A DNA stretch of 30,411 nucleotides from Opitutia bacterium UBA953 (GTDB lineage Bacteria > Verrucomicrobiota > Verrucomicrobiia > Opitutales > UBA953). The position numbers and the translations under genes were made by a program. The stretch covers positions 5,569-35,979 of the forward strand of contig DBCR01000025.1 of the NCBI GenBank assembly GCA_002293125.1. Reading direction: 5' to 3'. The notes below the pieces were generated by a model. The model was not told the origin of the DNA and did no database searches. It saw only the letters and a program-made list of their open reading frames with translations. How positions within the stretch are numbered: the stretch's first letter is position 1; every line of letters starts with the position of its first letter. This document shows positions 23,419-30,411 of the stretch, one piece after another.

Positions 23419-24720
23419 TCAGGCCGTAACGTACTTTTCGAGGCGGCGCTGGACGGCGATCGCGGAGAGCTGAGCGTATTTCGGAAGTCCCTGATCGAAA
23501 GGCAGTTGCATTTCACCTTGGATGAGTGGGAGAGCGTAGCGCACGAAGTCCGGGTGGATGGACATCTTGTCTTCACCAATCCACTTTTCCGGGAAGACCT
23601 TCACGCCGTTGGCGATCTGGTCGAGCGGGGCGAGCATGGTCTGGACAGCGTAGTTCTCCTTTTCGGAGCGGGTCAGGATCACCATCTTGCCGGACTCGCC
23701 TTCGAGGGCGGCCTTGACGGCGGCGCCACCACAAAGTTCGGCTTCATCGACGTCGGTCTTCGAAGCGTTGTGCGAAGCGGCGCGTTGGGTGATGCCGAGC
23801 TTGGAAGAGCGGGCCTTCACGCCATCGAAGCGGGATTCGACGAGGGTACGGAGGTATTCGCCGGCGCCGCCGAGGACGGCGTGACCGAAAGCGTCGGTGC
23901 TGGAGGTGTCGGCGCCGAGGTAGTTGCCGGTTGCGTCCTGGACGCCCTCGGAGACCACGACGAAGCAGTGACCGTTGCCCTTGAGGACTTCTTCGACGCG
24001 GCGGATGAAGTTGTCGGCATTGAAGGCGACTTCCGGGAGCAGCACGATGTGCGGCGCGGTGTTGTTGTAGTGGGTATTCTTGACGGACTTGTCTTCGCCC
24101 TTGTCGCGGCGCTGCGCGAGGACGGACGAAGCGGCGATCCAGCCGGCGTTGCGTCCCATGACTTCAAGGATGGAGACGAAGTCGTTCTGGCCCATGGCGG
24201 CGTTATCGAGAGCGGTCTCACGGATGGTCACCCCGATGTGCTTGGCGACGGAGCCGAAACCGGGGCAGTGGTCGGTGAGCGGGAGGTCGTTATCGATGGT
24301 CTTCGGCACGCCGACGACGCGGAGTTCGTAACCGCGCTCTTTAGCGAGGGCGTCGATCTTGGCGGCGGTGTCCTGAGAGTCGTTGCCACCGATGTAGTGG
24401 AAGTAGCGGATGTTGTGCGCTTCGAAGACCTGGAGGATACGGTCGAAGTCTTCGGTCTTCTTCACCTTGTAGCGGCAGGTGCCGAGGGCGGCGCCGGGCG
24501 TGTGACGGAGCGCGCGGAGGGTCTGCTGGGACTCGGCGGCGAGGTCGACGAGCTCTTCGTTCAGGATGCCCTGGATACCATTGAGGCCACCATAGATTTC
24601 GACGATTTCGTCCTCATGCTTGAGCGCTTCCGAGATCACCCCGGCGAGGCTGGCGTTGATGACGGGGGTCGGACCGCCGCTCTGCGCGACGAGAAGATTG
24701 CCAATGAGAGGAGAAGACAT
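23419..24720 (-). CDS. pfp: Diphosphate--fructose-6-phosphate 1-phosphotransferase
   Basis: Phosphofructokinase that uses pyrophosphate as phosphoryl donor and works reversibly in glycolysis and gluconeogenesis. It is 433 residues. LLVAQSGGPTPVINASLAGV is the phosphate-binding start. GGNDSQDT at 111-118 replaces the GGDGS of ATP-dependent enzymes, with Asp114 where ATP enzymes carry Gly. PKTIDND at 139-145 has the Lys of the PPi type, where ATP enzymes have PGTIDND. EVMGRNAGWIAASS is the substrate block. These residues support PPi use. The leader upstream is G-rich (24756-24804), and a terminator follows. Confidence 0.93.
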   Translation of the reverse strand: MSSPLIGNLLVAQSGGPTPVINASLAGVISEALKHEDEIVEIYGGLNGIQGILNEELVDLAAESQQTLRALRHTPGAALGTCRYKVKKTEDFDRILQVFEAHNIRYFHYIGGNDSQDTAAKIDALAKERGYELRVVGVPKTIDNDLPLTDHCPGFGSVAKHIGVTIRETALDNAAMGQNDFVSILEVMGRNAGWIAASSVLAQRRDKGEDKSVKNTHYNNTAPHIVLLPEVAFNADNFIRRVEEVLKGNGHCFVVVSEGVQDATGNYLGADTSSTDAFGHAVLGGAGEYLRTLVESRFDGVKARSSKLGITQRAASHNASKTDVDEAELCGGAAVKAALEGESGKMVILTRSEKENYAVQTMLAPLDQIANGVKVFPEKWIGEDKMSIHPDFVRYALPLIQGEMQLPFDQGLPKYAQLSAIAVQRRLEKYVTA

Positions 24721-24755
24721 GGGAGTGAACGAGTTGAAAAGTGGGTTGTGGGAAG

Positions 24756-24804
24756 CCCCACCCCCCTTGGCAACACGGAAAACCCTCCCCTACCCGCACC
24801 CCCC
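24756..24804 (-). other. G-rich leader of pfp with a G-quadruplex pattern
   Basis: On the minus strand, which is the RNA-like strand for pfp, four G-runs of 6, 3, 4 and 3 bases are separated by 3, 2 and 1 bases (24783-24804). A second cluster, GGGGGGTGGGG, occupies 24756-24766. It lies between the purB stop and the pfp ATG. Folding is predicted from the pattern only. Confidence 0.5.
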
Positions 24805-24813
24805 TGTTAAGGC

Positions 24814-26244
24814 CTACAAAATACGTCCGGCTTTGACCTGGGCCGACTCGGGGACCTTCTGGGTCCAGGCCGCGGCCTGCTTCACGAAAGCGTCCACCTG
24901 GGCGCCAGCCGAACCGGTCAGCTCGCCCGCCTTGGTCACGGCATCGAGAAGGACGGACTTCGGGAGACGGAGGCGGCTGTCGGAGGCGAGGCGGTCGACG
25001 AGGTCATTGCGCTCGGTCTTGCCCGAACGGAGGTCCTTGGCGACGGCGACCGCGTGCTCCTTGATGGCCTCGTGGGCCTCTTCGCGACCCGCACCGGCCT
25101 TGACGGCTTCCATGAGGAAAGTCGTCGTGAGGAGGAACGGCAGGTAGTGGCGCGACTCGCGCTCGATGACGGGGCGATTGACCTCCATCTGGCCGAGCAC
25201 GGTGAGGAAGGCTTCGAAGAGTCCGTCGATGGCGAGGAAGGCGTCCGGCAGGAGCACGCGACGCACGACGGAACAAGAGACGTCGCCTTCGTTCCACTGC
25301 TCGCCGGAGAGCGAGGCGGCCATGGCGAGGTGACCGCGCAGGATCACGTGGAAGCCGTTGATGCGCTCGCAGGTGCGGGCGTTCATCTTGTGCGGCATGG
25401 CGGACGAGCCGACCTGGCCGGGCAGGAAGCCTTCGCTCGCGAGCTCGTGACCAGCCATCAGGCGGAGGGTCTTCGCGAAGGACGACGGGCCAGACGCGGC
25501 GGAAAGCAGCGCGGCCACGACTTCCATATCCATCGAACGCGGGTAGACTTGGCCGACGGCGCCGAGCGAGTGCGGGATCCCGAGGTGCGCGAGCACGCGG
25601 CCCTCGAGCTGCGAGACCTTGGCGATGTCGCCGGAGAAAAGCGTGAGCTGGTCGAGCTGCGTGCCGACCGCACCCTTGAGCCCGCGAGCTGCGAAGGCGG
25701 CCAGCGCGGCGTCGACCTGCGCGATCCCGCGGAGGCATTCTTCGCCGAACATCGCCCAGCGCTTGCCGACGGTGGTGGGCTGCGCGGCGACGTTGTGCGT
25801 GCGGGCGGCGATGAGGACGTCGCGGTCAGCCTGGGCGCGACGGGCGAGCGCGGCGAGCGCGGCCACGCCCTTGGCGCGGATGAGCTGAAGCGAGCGGAAG
25901 ACCTGGAGCTGTTCGACGGATTCGGTGAGGTCGCGGCTGGTCAGTCCCTTGTGGACATGCTGGTGGCCGGCGAGGGCGCAGAACTCGTCGATGCGCGCCT
26001 TGACGTCGTGACGGGTCTCTTCCTCGCGCTTGCGGATGGATTCAAAGTCGACCTGCCCCTTGACCTTCTCGTAGGCGGCGAGCGCCGCGGCGGGGATATC
26101 GAGGCCGAGGTCGCGCTGGGCCTTCATGACGGCGATCCAATATTCGCGCTCAAGGACCACGCGACCACGGGTGGACCAGACGGCCTTCATCGCCGGGGAG
26201 GCGTAGCGATCGGCGAGGACATTAGGGACGTTATCGGATTCCAT
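24814..26244 (-). CDS. purB: Adenylosuccinate lyase
   Basis: Fumarase/aspartase-superfamily enzyme that cleaves SAICAR and adenylosuccinate in purine synthesis. It is 476 residues. The start region YASPAMKAVWSTRGRVVLER, the active-site HKGLTSRDLTESVE and RTHNVAAQPTTVGKR, and the signature loop GSSAMPHKMN with the catalytic Ser are present. The C-terminus is all-helical, as expected. There is no visible Shine-Dalgarno. It lies 20 bases downstream of holA, so it may share a transcript with holA. Confidence 0.96.
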   Translation of the reverse strand: MESDNVPNVLADRYASPAMKAVWSTRGRVVLEREYWIAVMKAQRDLGLDIPAAALAAYEKVKGQVDFESIRKREEETRHDVKARIDEFCALAGHQHVHKGLTSRDLTESVEQLQVFRSLQLIRAKGVAALAALARRAQADRDVLIAARTHNVAAQPTTVGKRWAMFGEECLRGIAQVDAALAAFAARGLKGAVGTQLDQLTLFSGDIAKVSQLEGRVLAHLGIPHSLGAVGQVYPRSMDMEVVAALLSAASGPSSFAKTLRLMAGHELASEGFLPGQVGSSAMPHKMNARTCERINGFHVILRGHLAMAASLSGEQWNEGDVSCSVVRRVLLPDAFLAIDGLFEAFLTVLGQMEVNRPVIERESRHYLPFLLTTTFLMEAVKAGAGREEAHEAIKEHAVAVAKDLRSGKTERNDLVDRLASDSRLRLPKSVLLDAVTKAGELTGSAGAQVDAFVKQAAAWTQKVPESAQVKAGRIL

Positions 26245-26264
26245 CGGTTTGAAAGGGATTCATA

Positions 26265-27389
26265 TCACGCGGAACGCTTCACGGCAAGCGCTCGGAGGAA
26301 CATCGCGCGGACGGAGGACTCGTCCTCGCCACGATTAGAAGCGTCAAAACAGTCGGCGCAGGCGAGCTGAAGGTCGACAAGTTCGGCGAGGGTATAGCGG
26401 GCCGCGGCCGGCGCGACCTTGTTGCTCACGTACCAGGCGTTCTGCGAGAAGAGGTTGGCGGAAGACTTCGCGGCGGACCCGAAAGTCGGGCCATGGCGGC
26501 CGCTGGCGGCCTCGAACTGCCCCTTAGGCAGACCCGCATCGCTGACGCGGAAATCGCCGGAGTCGGCGAGGCAGCGGATCTGAATGAGGAGCCGCAGGCG
26601 GTTCTGCAGGACGATGAGGAGCGGACGGCTGGAATCCTCGTTGAAGAAATATCGGTCGAGCGACTCCATGCCCCACTTCAAGTCGCGGGCGGCAAGCGCC
26701 TCGATGGGCTCGAAGAATTCGCCTTCGCCGAAAGTGGGGACGATGAGGTGGACGTCGGCTTCCTTAATGGTGCCTCCGGCGCCGACGTACGTCGCGAGCT
26801 TCTCGCATTCGCCGAGCACGAGGCGCGTCGACTGGCCCACGCGACCCACGAGGACCTCGGGTACGCCGCGTTCGAACTTCACGCCGAGGGTCTTGAAACG
26901 CTCGACCGCCAGCGCGACCTGCGCGTCGGCCTGCGCGTCGCCCTTATCGAACGGGCTCTTGGACGGTGAAGCATGCAGGATGAAATCGGTCGCCTCTGGC
27001 TTGAGGTTAGCCAGGTCCTTGCGACGTCCGTCGTAAGGCGTGGCGGAGATGATGATCGAGACGGCGGGATCGGACTCCACGACGACCTTCAGCATGTTCG
27101 CGAGGCTCTCCTTCACTTCCTCCGACTTGGCTTGGACGGAATCGGAGACGAGGTTGAGGTTGCGCAGCCAGATGACGCGCTTGCTGCCGAACATCGAGAG
27201 GGTCTTCACCGATTCGGTGAACTGCACCTCAAGCACCCGGGCGTCGTCGACGCGGATGATCTGGCCCGTGATGACCTCGGCCTCGGCGTCCGCGCCAGCG
27301 GCCTTCTTGGCCTTCTCGAAACAGGCGCGCCCGTCCTGATCGACGAGGAATTCGTCCTTACCTGCGATGATGGCGAGATAACCGGGCAC
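26265..27389 (-). CDS. holA: DNA polymerase III subunit delta
   Basis: Clamp-loader wrench subunit that opens the beta clamp. It is about 374 residues starting at the GTG at 27389, where YLAIIAGKDEFLVDQDG gives the usual HolA N-terminus. The following features fit the family: an AAA+-like domain without nucleotide site, FTESVKTLSMFGSKRVIWLR and MLKVVVESDPAVSIIISATP in the first half, and EALAARDLKWGMESLDRYFF then LLIVLQNRLRLLIQIRCLAD in the helical C-terminal part. A GGGAGGAAG ribosome site lies about 12 bases before the GTG. An ATG at 27434 would add 15 unlikely basic residues and lacks a ribosome site. Identification rests on overall pattern, as HolA is poorly conserved. Confidence 0.82.
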   Translation of the reverse strand: MPGYLAIIAGKDEFLVDQDGRACFEKAKKAAGADAEAEVITGQIIRVDDARVLEVQFTESVKTLSMFGSKRVIWLRNLNLVSDSVQAKSEEVKESLANMLKVVVESDPAVSIIISATPYDGRRKDLANLKPEATDFILHASPSKSPFDKGDAQADAQVALAVERFKTLGVKFERGVPEVLVGRVGQSTRLVLGECEKLATYVGAGGTIKEADVHLIVPTFGEGEFFEPIEALAARDLKWGMESLDRYFFNEDSSRPLLIVLQNRLRLLIQIRCLADSGDFRVSDAGLPKGQFEAASGRHGPTFGSAAKSSANLFSQNAWYVSNKVAPAAARYTLAELVDLQLACADCFDASNRGEDESSVRAMFLRALAVKRSA

Positions 27390-27503
27390 GCGCCTAATCT
27401 TCCTCCCTGCCCCCTCGTGGCAATCCTTTGTCATTCGCAGGCCGATGACCTGGGCATCTTCCGACCCTCAGGTCCTCCTGCCCTCTGGACCTCGTGCCTG
27501 CCC

Positions 27504-28784
27504 TCAGGCCCCGTGAATCATGTCCTCGACGCGATACTTGTTCAGCTTGCGGCGCATGAAGTCCAAGGCGGTGTTCACGGCACGCAGCTTGACCTGACGG
27601 CGGTCGCCCGGGAGGACGATGCGACGTGACCAGACCCCGGTCGGAGAGGCGTAGCCAAGGTAGACGGTACCGACCGGGTCGACATCGGTACCGCCACCGG
27701 GTCCGGCGTAGCCGGTCACGGAGATGGCGTAATCGGAACCGAATTTCTCAATGGCGCAGGTGGCCATGGCGGCCGCGCATTCGGCCGAGACGGCACCGTG
27801 CTGGGCGATCAGGCACTCGGGGATGCCGAGCAGGTTGACCTTGGCGTCGTTGGCGTAACAGACCGCCGAACCGGCGAAGACCTTGGAGGCCCCGGGGACG
27901 TCGGTGAAAGAGTTGGCGAGCAGGCCGCCGGTGCAGGACTCGGCGAGCGCCACCGTGCGCTCCATGCTGCGCAGCTGCTCGACGACGAGCGAAGCAAGGC
28001 AGGCGTGGCCGGTGCAGACGAAGTCATGGCCGACGGCGTCCCGCACCTGGCGGGCGACTTGGCAAAGGTCGTCGGCGGTGAAGCCGCTACCGGCGGAAGA
28101 GATGCGGGCATCAACGACGCCGGTGTGCGTACCGAAAGAAAGCACCATCCCCGGCTTGAGGAACGGGCGGACGATCGCTTCGAGCGGGACGGCGCCGATC
28201 CCGAAGGTACGGACCTGCACGTAGGCTTCGCCCTGACAGGCGCAACCGACATCACGGAGACGCGGGATGACTTCCTCTTCGAACATCGGACGGAGTTCGA
28301 GCGTCGGACCAGGCAGCATCACGAGCGCCTTGCCATCGCGATGATAGAAGACGCCGGGGGCGGTGCCGCGCGGATTGGGCAAGGCCTCGGCGCCGGCCGG
28401 GACGAAGCACTGACTGAGGTCCGCTTCGGAAAGTCTGCGACCGATCATTTTAAACCGCTCGCGTAAGGCCGCCTCGGCGGACGGCACGTGCTCAAGCTTC
28501 AGCCCGAGCGCGGAGGCGATGGCGGCGCGCGTGAAGTCGTCGGAGGTCGGACCGATGCCGCCGGTGGTGACGATCAGGTCGTAGGCGCCCCAGGCTTCGC
28601 CGACCTCGCGGGCGATCTCCTTGGCATCATCGCGGACGACGATCGAACGGGTGATGGGCAACCCGCGGCGGGCGAGGTGCTCGCCCAGCCAGAGGAGGTG
28701 GCCGTTCTCGCGGATACCGTCCAACAGCTCATCTCCCACATTAATGACGAGGACCTGACGAGGGCGGCTGTTGCAGGAAAGCAT
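27504..28784 (-). CDS. cinA: CinA: MoaB/Mog-like domain plus nicotinamide-nucleotide amidase domain
   Basis: A 426-residue full-length CinA. The N-terminal MoCF-like domain (about 9-175) has VLVINVGDELLDGIREN and the phosphate loop DLIVTTGGIGPTSDDFTR. A middle linker follows (about 176-260). The C-terminal PncC-type domain has VALAESCTGGLLANSFTDVP and SVTGYAGPGGGTDVDPVGTV, typical of NMN deamidases in pyridine nucleotide recycling. The N-domain in relatives acts on ADP-ribose. Older annotation as competence-damage protein comes from Streptococcus. The gene is divergent from uvrC with only 46 bases between the starts. Confidence 0.93.
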   Translation of the reverse strand: MLSCNSRPRQVLVINVGDELLDGIRENGHLLWLGEHLARRGLPITRSIVVRDDAKEIAREVGEAWGAYDLIVTTGGIGPTSDDFTRAAIASALGLKLEHVPSAEAALRERFKMIGRRLSEADLSQCFVPAGAEALPNPRGTAPGVFYHRDGKALVMLPGPTLELRPMFEEEVIPRLRDVGCACQGEAYVQVRTFGIGAVPLEAIVRPFLKPGMVLSFGTHTGVVDARISSAGSGFTADDLCQVARQVRDAVGHDFVCTGHACLASLVVEQLRSMERTVALAESCTGGLLANSFTDVPGASKVFAGSAVCYANDAKVNLLGIPECLIAQHGAVSAECAAAMATCAIEKFGSDYAISVTGYAGPGGGTDVDPVGTVYLGYASPTGVWSRRIVLPGDRRQVKLRAVNTALDFMRRKLNKYRVEDMIHGA

Positions 28785-28830
28785 TTGCGGAAACGGGGTG
28801 CCTGAGCAGTGTTAACGAACCAGGCCCAAA

Positions 28831-30300
28831 ATGCAAACCGACCGGGAAGAACTTTCGCCCAAGGCCAAGGCCCGGCGCGCCCCCCATACCCCAGGCGTCT
28901 ACCTGATGAAGGACGCCGCGGGGCTGGTCGTCTACGTGGGCAAGGCCAAGGACCTGAAGAAGCGCCTGGCCTCCTATTTCGTGCCCCGCCAGCGGATGAC
29001 CCCCAAGGTGGCCGCGATGATGGACACGGTGGCCGACATGGAGTGGCACGAGGTCCGGTCCGAGACCGAGGCCCTCCTTCTAGAAGGTAAGCTGATCAAA
29101 CGCTGGCGACCCCGCTGGAACATCCTCTTCCGCGACGACAAGCAGTTCCCCCAGGTCCGGGTCGACCTCGCCGACGCCCTCCCGAAGTTCCGCATCGTCC
29201 GCGCCCGTACCACCGATGCCTGCCGCTACTTCGGCCCCTTCCCTCACCAGCAAGCCGTCCGCCGCACGCTCAACGAGATGCGCAAGAAGTTCGGCATCCT
29301 CCTCGCCGACAGCACGCCGACCGCCTTGCCCGACGGCACGTGGAAACTTTACGACGACGCCCGCTCCGAGATCCAGAAGCACGCCAACGTGGTGACGGCC
29401 GAGGAATACGCCGCCCGCGTGACCGAGGCCTGCGCCTTCCTCGAAGGCAAGGTCGAGAGCTGGGGCGAACAGGTCGAAGCCGACATGCGCAAGGCCGCCG
29501 CCGACCGTGACTACGAAAAAGCCGCGAGCCTGCGCGACCTGCTCGACGCGCTGAAACGCACGACGGAGAAATCCCGCCGCTTCCTCCGCGAGAACCCCCT
29601 GCCCCGCCGCGACGAAGCCGGCGCCCTCACCTCGCTCGCCGCCGCGCTCGGCCTCGAACGCCCGCCCGCCACGGCGGAGTGCTTCGACATCTCGCACATC
29701 TCGGGCACGCTCGCGGTCGCTTCGATGGTGCGCTTCGTCGACGGCCAAGCCGACAAATCCGGCTACCGCCGCTTCAAGATCAAGTCCTTCGAAGGCAATG
29801 ACGACTTCCGCTCGATGCAGGAAGTGGTCGGCCGCCGCTATACCCGCCTGCATGAAGAACACCGCGCCTTCCCCGAGCTGGTCATCATCGACGGCGGCCT
29901 CGGCCAGGTCGGCGCGGCGCTCGCGGCGTTCAAGGAACACGACCTCGCCCCGCCCCCGCTGATCGGCCTCGCCAAGCGCGAGGAGACGATCGTCTTCCCC
30001 GATGGCCGCGAACTGAAACTGCCGCGGCATGACGTCGGGCTGGCCTTGCTCATGCGCATCCGCGACGAAGCCCACCGCTTCGCCAACGACTTCAACGCCG
30101 AGCTCCGTAGCCGCAAACTGCGCGAGTCGCTGCTCGACGAGATGCCCGGCCTAGGGCCCAAGCGCAAAGACGCCCTGCTCGCACACTTCGGGAGCATCCA
30201 GAAACTGCGCAAAGCCACCGTCGAGGAGATCGCCGAAGTCGCCGGCCTCAGCGACAAGCTCGCCGGCGAAGTGAAGGCTTATTTAGAGGCGAGAGGGTAA
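28831..30300 (+). CDS. uvrC: Excinuclease UvrC, compact form
   Basis: Dual-incision nuclease of nucleotide excision repair. It has an N-terminal GIY-YIG domain at about 18-100 (TPGVYLMKDAAGLVVYVGKA, RLASYF, ETEALLLE). A UVR domain lies at about 213-247 (VEADMRKAAADRDYEKAASL). The RNase H-like endonuclease spans about 282-425, with Asp286 in ECFDISH, Asp354 in VIIDGGLGQ and His415 in RDEAHRF at the catalytic triad positions. The C-terminal helix-hairpin-helix pair follows (PGLGPKRKDALLAHFG, VAGLSDKLAGEV). At 489 residues it is about 100 shorter than typical UvrC. The loss is mostly between the UVR and RNase H domains, and the usual four-cysteine cluster before the UVR domain is absent. All catalytic residues are kept, so it should be active. 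Confidence 0.93.
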   Translation: MQTDREELSPKAKARRAPHTPGVYLMKDAAGLVVYVGKAKDLKKRLASYFVPRQRMTPKVAAMMDTVADMEWHEVRSETEALLLEGKLIKRWRPRWNILFRDDKQFPQVRVDLADALPKFRIVRARTTDACRYFGPFPHQQAVRRTLNEMRKKFGILLADSTPTALPDGTWKLYDDARSEIQKHANVVTAEEYAARVTEACAFLEGKVESWGEQVEADMRKAAADRDYEKAASLRDLLDALKRTTEKSRRFLRENPLPRRDEAGALTSLAAALGLERPPATAECFDISHISGTLAVASMVRFVDGQADKSGYRRFKIKSFEGNDDFRSMQEVVGRRYTRLHEEHRAFPELVIIDGGLGQVGAALAAFKEHDLAPPPLIGLAKREETIVFPDGRELKLPRHDVGLALLMRIRDEAHRFANDFNAELRSRKLRESLLDEMPGLGPKRKDALLAHFGSIQKLRKATVEEIAEVAGLSDKLAGEVKAYLEARG

Positions 30301-30305
30301 GGTAG

Positions 30306-30326
30306 GGACGCGATGACATCGCGTCC
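30306..30326. repeat. 21-base perfect palindrome after uvrC
   Basis: GGACGCGATG, A and CATCGCGTCC form a perfect 10-bp inverted repeat that begins 6 bases after the uvrC stop. No T-run follows on the plus strand, so it is not a standard terminator. It resembles a dispersed palindromic (REP-like) unit or an RNA-stabilising 3' hairpin. Confidence 0.6.
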
Positions 30327-30344
30327 GTTCGCGGAAAGACAAAG

Positions 30345-30411
30345 GGAGACCAGAAACCGGAAAGGATACTGGGGCTATAATACCCCAAGCCAATCATCCG
30401 GTCTCCGGTTT
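30345..30411. repeat. Nested inverted repeat at the right edge
   Basis: AAACCGGA (30354-30361) matches TCCGGTTT (30404-30411), GGAT (30364-30367) matches ATCC (30396-30399), and TGGGG (30370-30374) matches CCCCA (30383-30387). Separately GGAGACC (30345-30351) matches GGTCTCC (30400-30406), giving a competing fold. The centre holds CTATAATA. The element touches the window edge and may continue. Confidence 0.5.

Noticed and set aside
23413..24810. Open frame of 465 codons on the plus strand opposite pfp
   Set aside because: It is antisense to the phosphofructokinase with its diagnostic motifs and has no ribosome site or promoter.
27435..27503. Small gene in the gap between cinA and holA
   Set aside because: The 69 to 114 bases contain only short CCCTCAGG-type repeats and a weak GGTCC/GGACC dyad. 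No start with a ribosome site opens a plausible frame.
1..30411. CRISPR array, tRNA, rRNA, prophage or insertion sequence
   Set aside because: No regularly spaced repeats, no cloverleaf or rRNA-like stretch, and no transposase, integrase or phage structural gene were found.

Overview
The window is GC-rich chromosomal DNA from a Gram-negative bacterium, most likely a member of the Verrucomicrobiota (Opitutales-like). This placement is inferred from four things: a single-chain MurC-MurB fusion inside a complete division and cell wall (dcw) cluster, a PPi-type phosphofructokinase, a signal-peptide FecR protein together with a DUF3568-like lipoprotein, and a lipid A type acyltransferase that implies an outer membrane. 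No phage, insertion sequence, CRISPR array, tRNA or rRNA was seen. Most of the window is housekeeping sequence.

Region 1 (1-15409, minus strand) is the dcw cluster. Read in the direction of transcription it is mraZ, rsmH, ftsL, ftsI, murE, murF, mraY, murD, a LysM protein gene, ftsW, murG, murC/murB fused, ddl and the start of ftsQ. Eight of the junctions are 4-base stop/start overlaps, so the genes are probably translationally coupled. The LysM gene is the only insertion and the only break in this tight packing. The products make the UDP-MurNAc-pentapeptide (murB, C, D, E, F, ddl), convert it to lipid II (mraY, murG) and polymerise and cross-link it at the septum (ftsW, ftsI, ftsL, ftsQ). 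A row of TGG-type repeats in front of mraZ looks like the MraZ operator.

Region 2 (15410-19006) starts with a 382-base divergent intergenic region holding the MraZ boxes, an AT-rich block and a perfect 10-bp-arm palindrome. It is followed on the plus strand by a small lipoprotein gene with a strong terminator, then aroC, a CobW-like P-loop protein with a damaged nucleotide-binding site, and an LpxL/HtrB-type acyltransferase.

Region 3 (19009-22124, minus strand) reads tmk, holB, an ECF sigma factor, a small single-pass membrane protein (putative anti-sigma) and a secreted helical protein with an LTxxQ-like motif. The last three resemble a CnrYXH-type envelope or metal stress module in layout.

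Region 4 (22182-28784, minus strand) holds a FecR-domain exported protein, PPi-dependent phosphofructokinase, purB, holA and cinA, with clear terminators after fecR and pfp. Region 5 (28831-30411) holds a short uvrC on the plus strand, then a 21-bp palindrome and a nested inverted repeat running to the window edge.

The most interesting items are the sigma/membrane/secreted triad, the degenerate CobW-like protein coupled to aroC, the compact UvrC without its usual cysteine cluster, the LysM insertion in the dcw cluster, and several unexplained DNA structures (15672, 16216-16271, 6505, 30306-30411).
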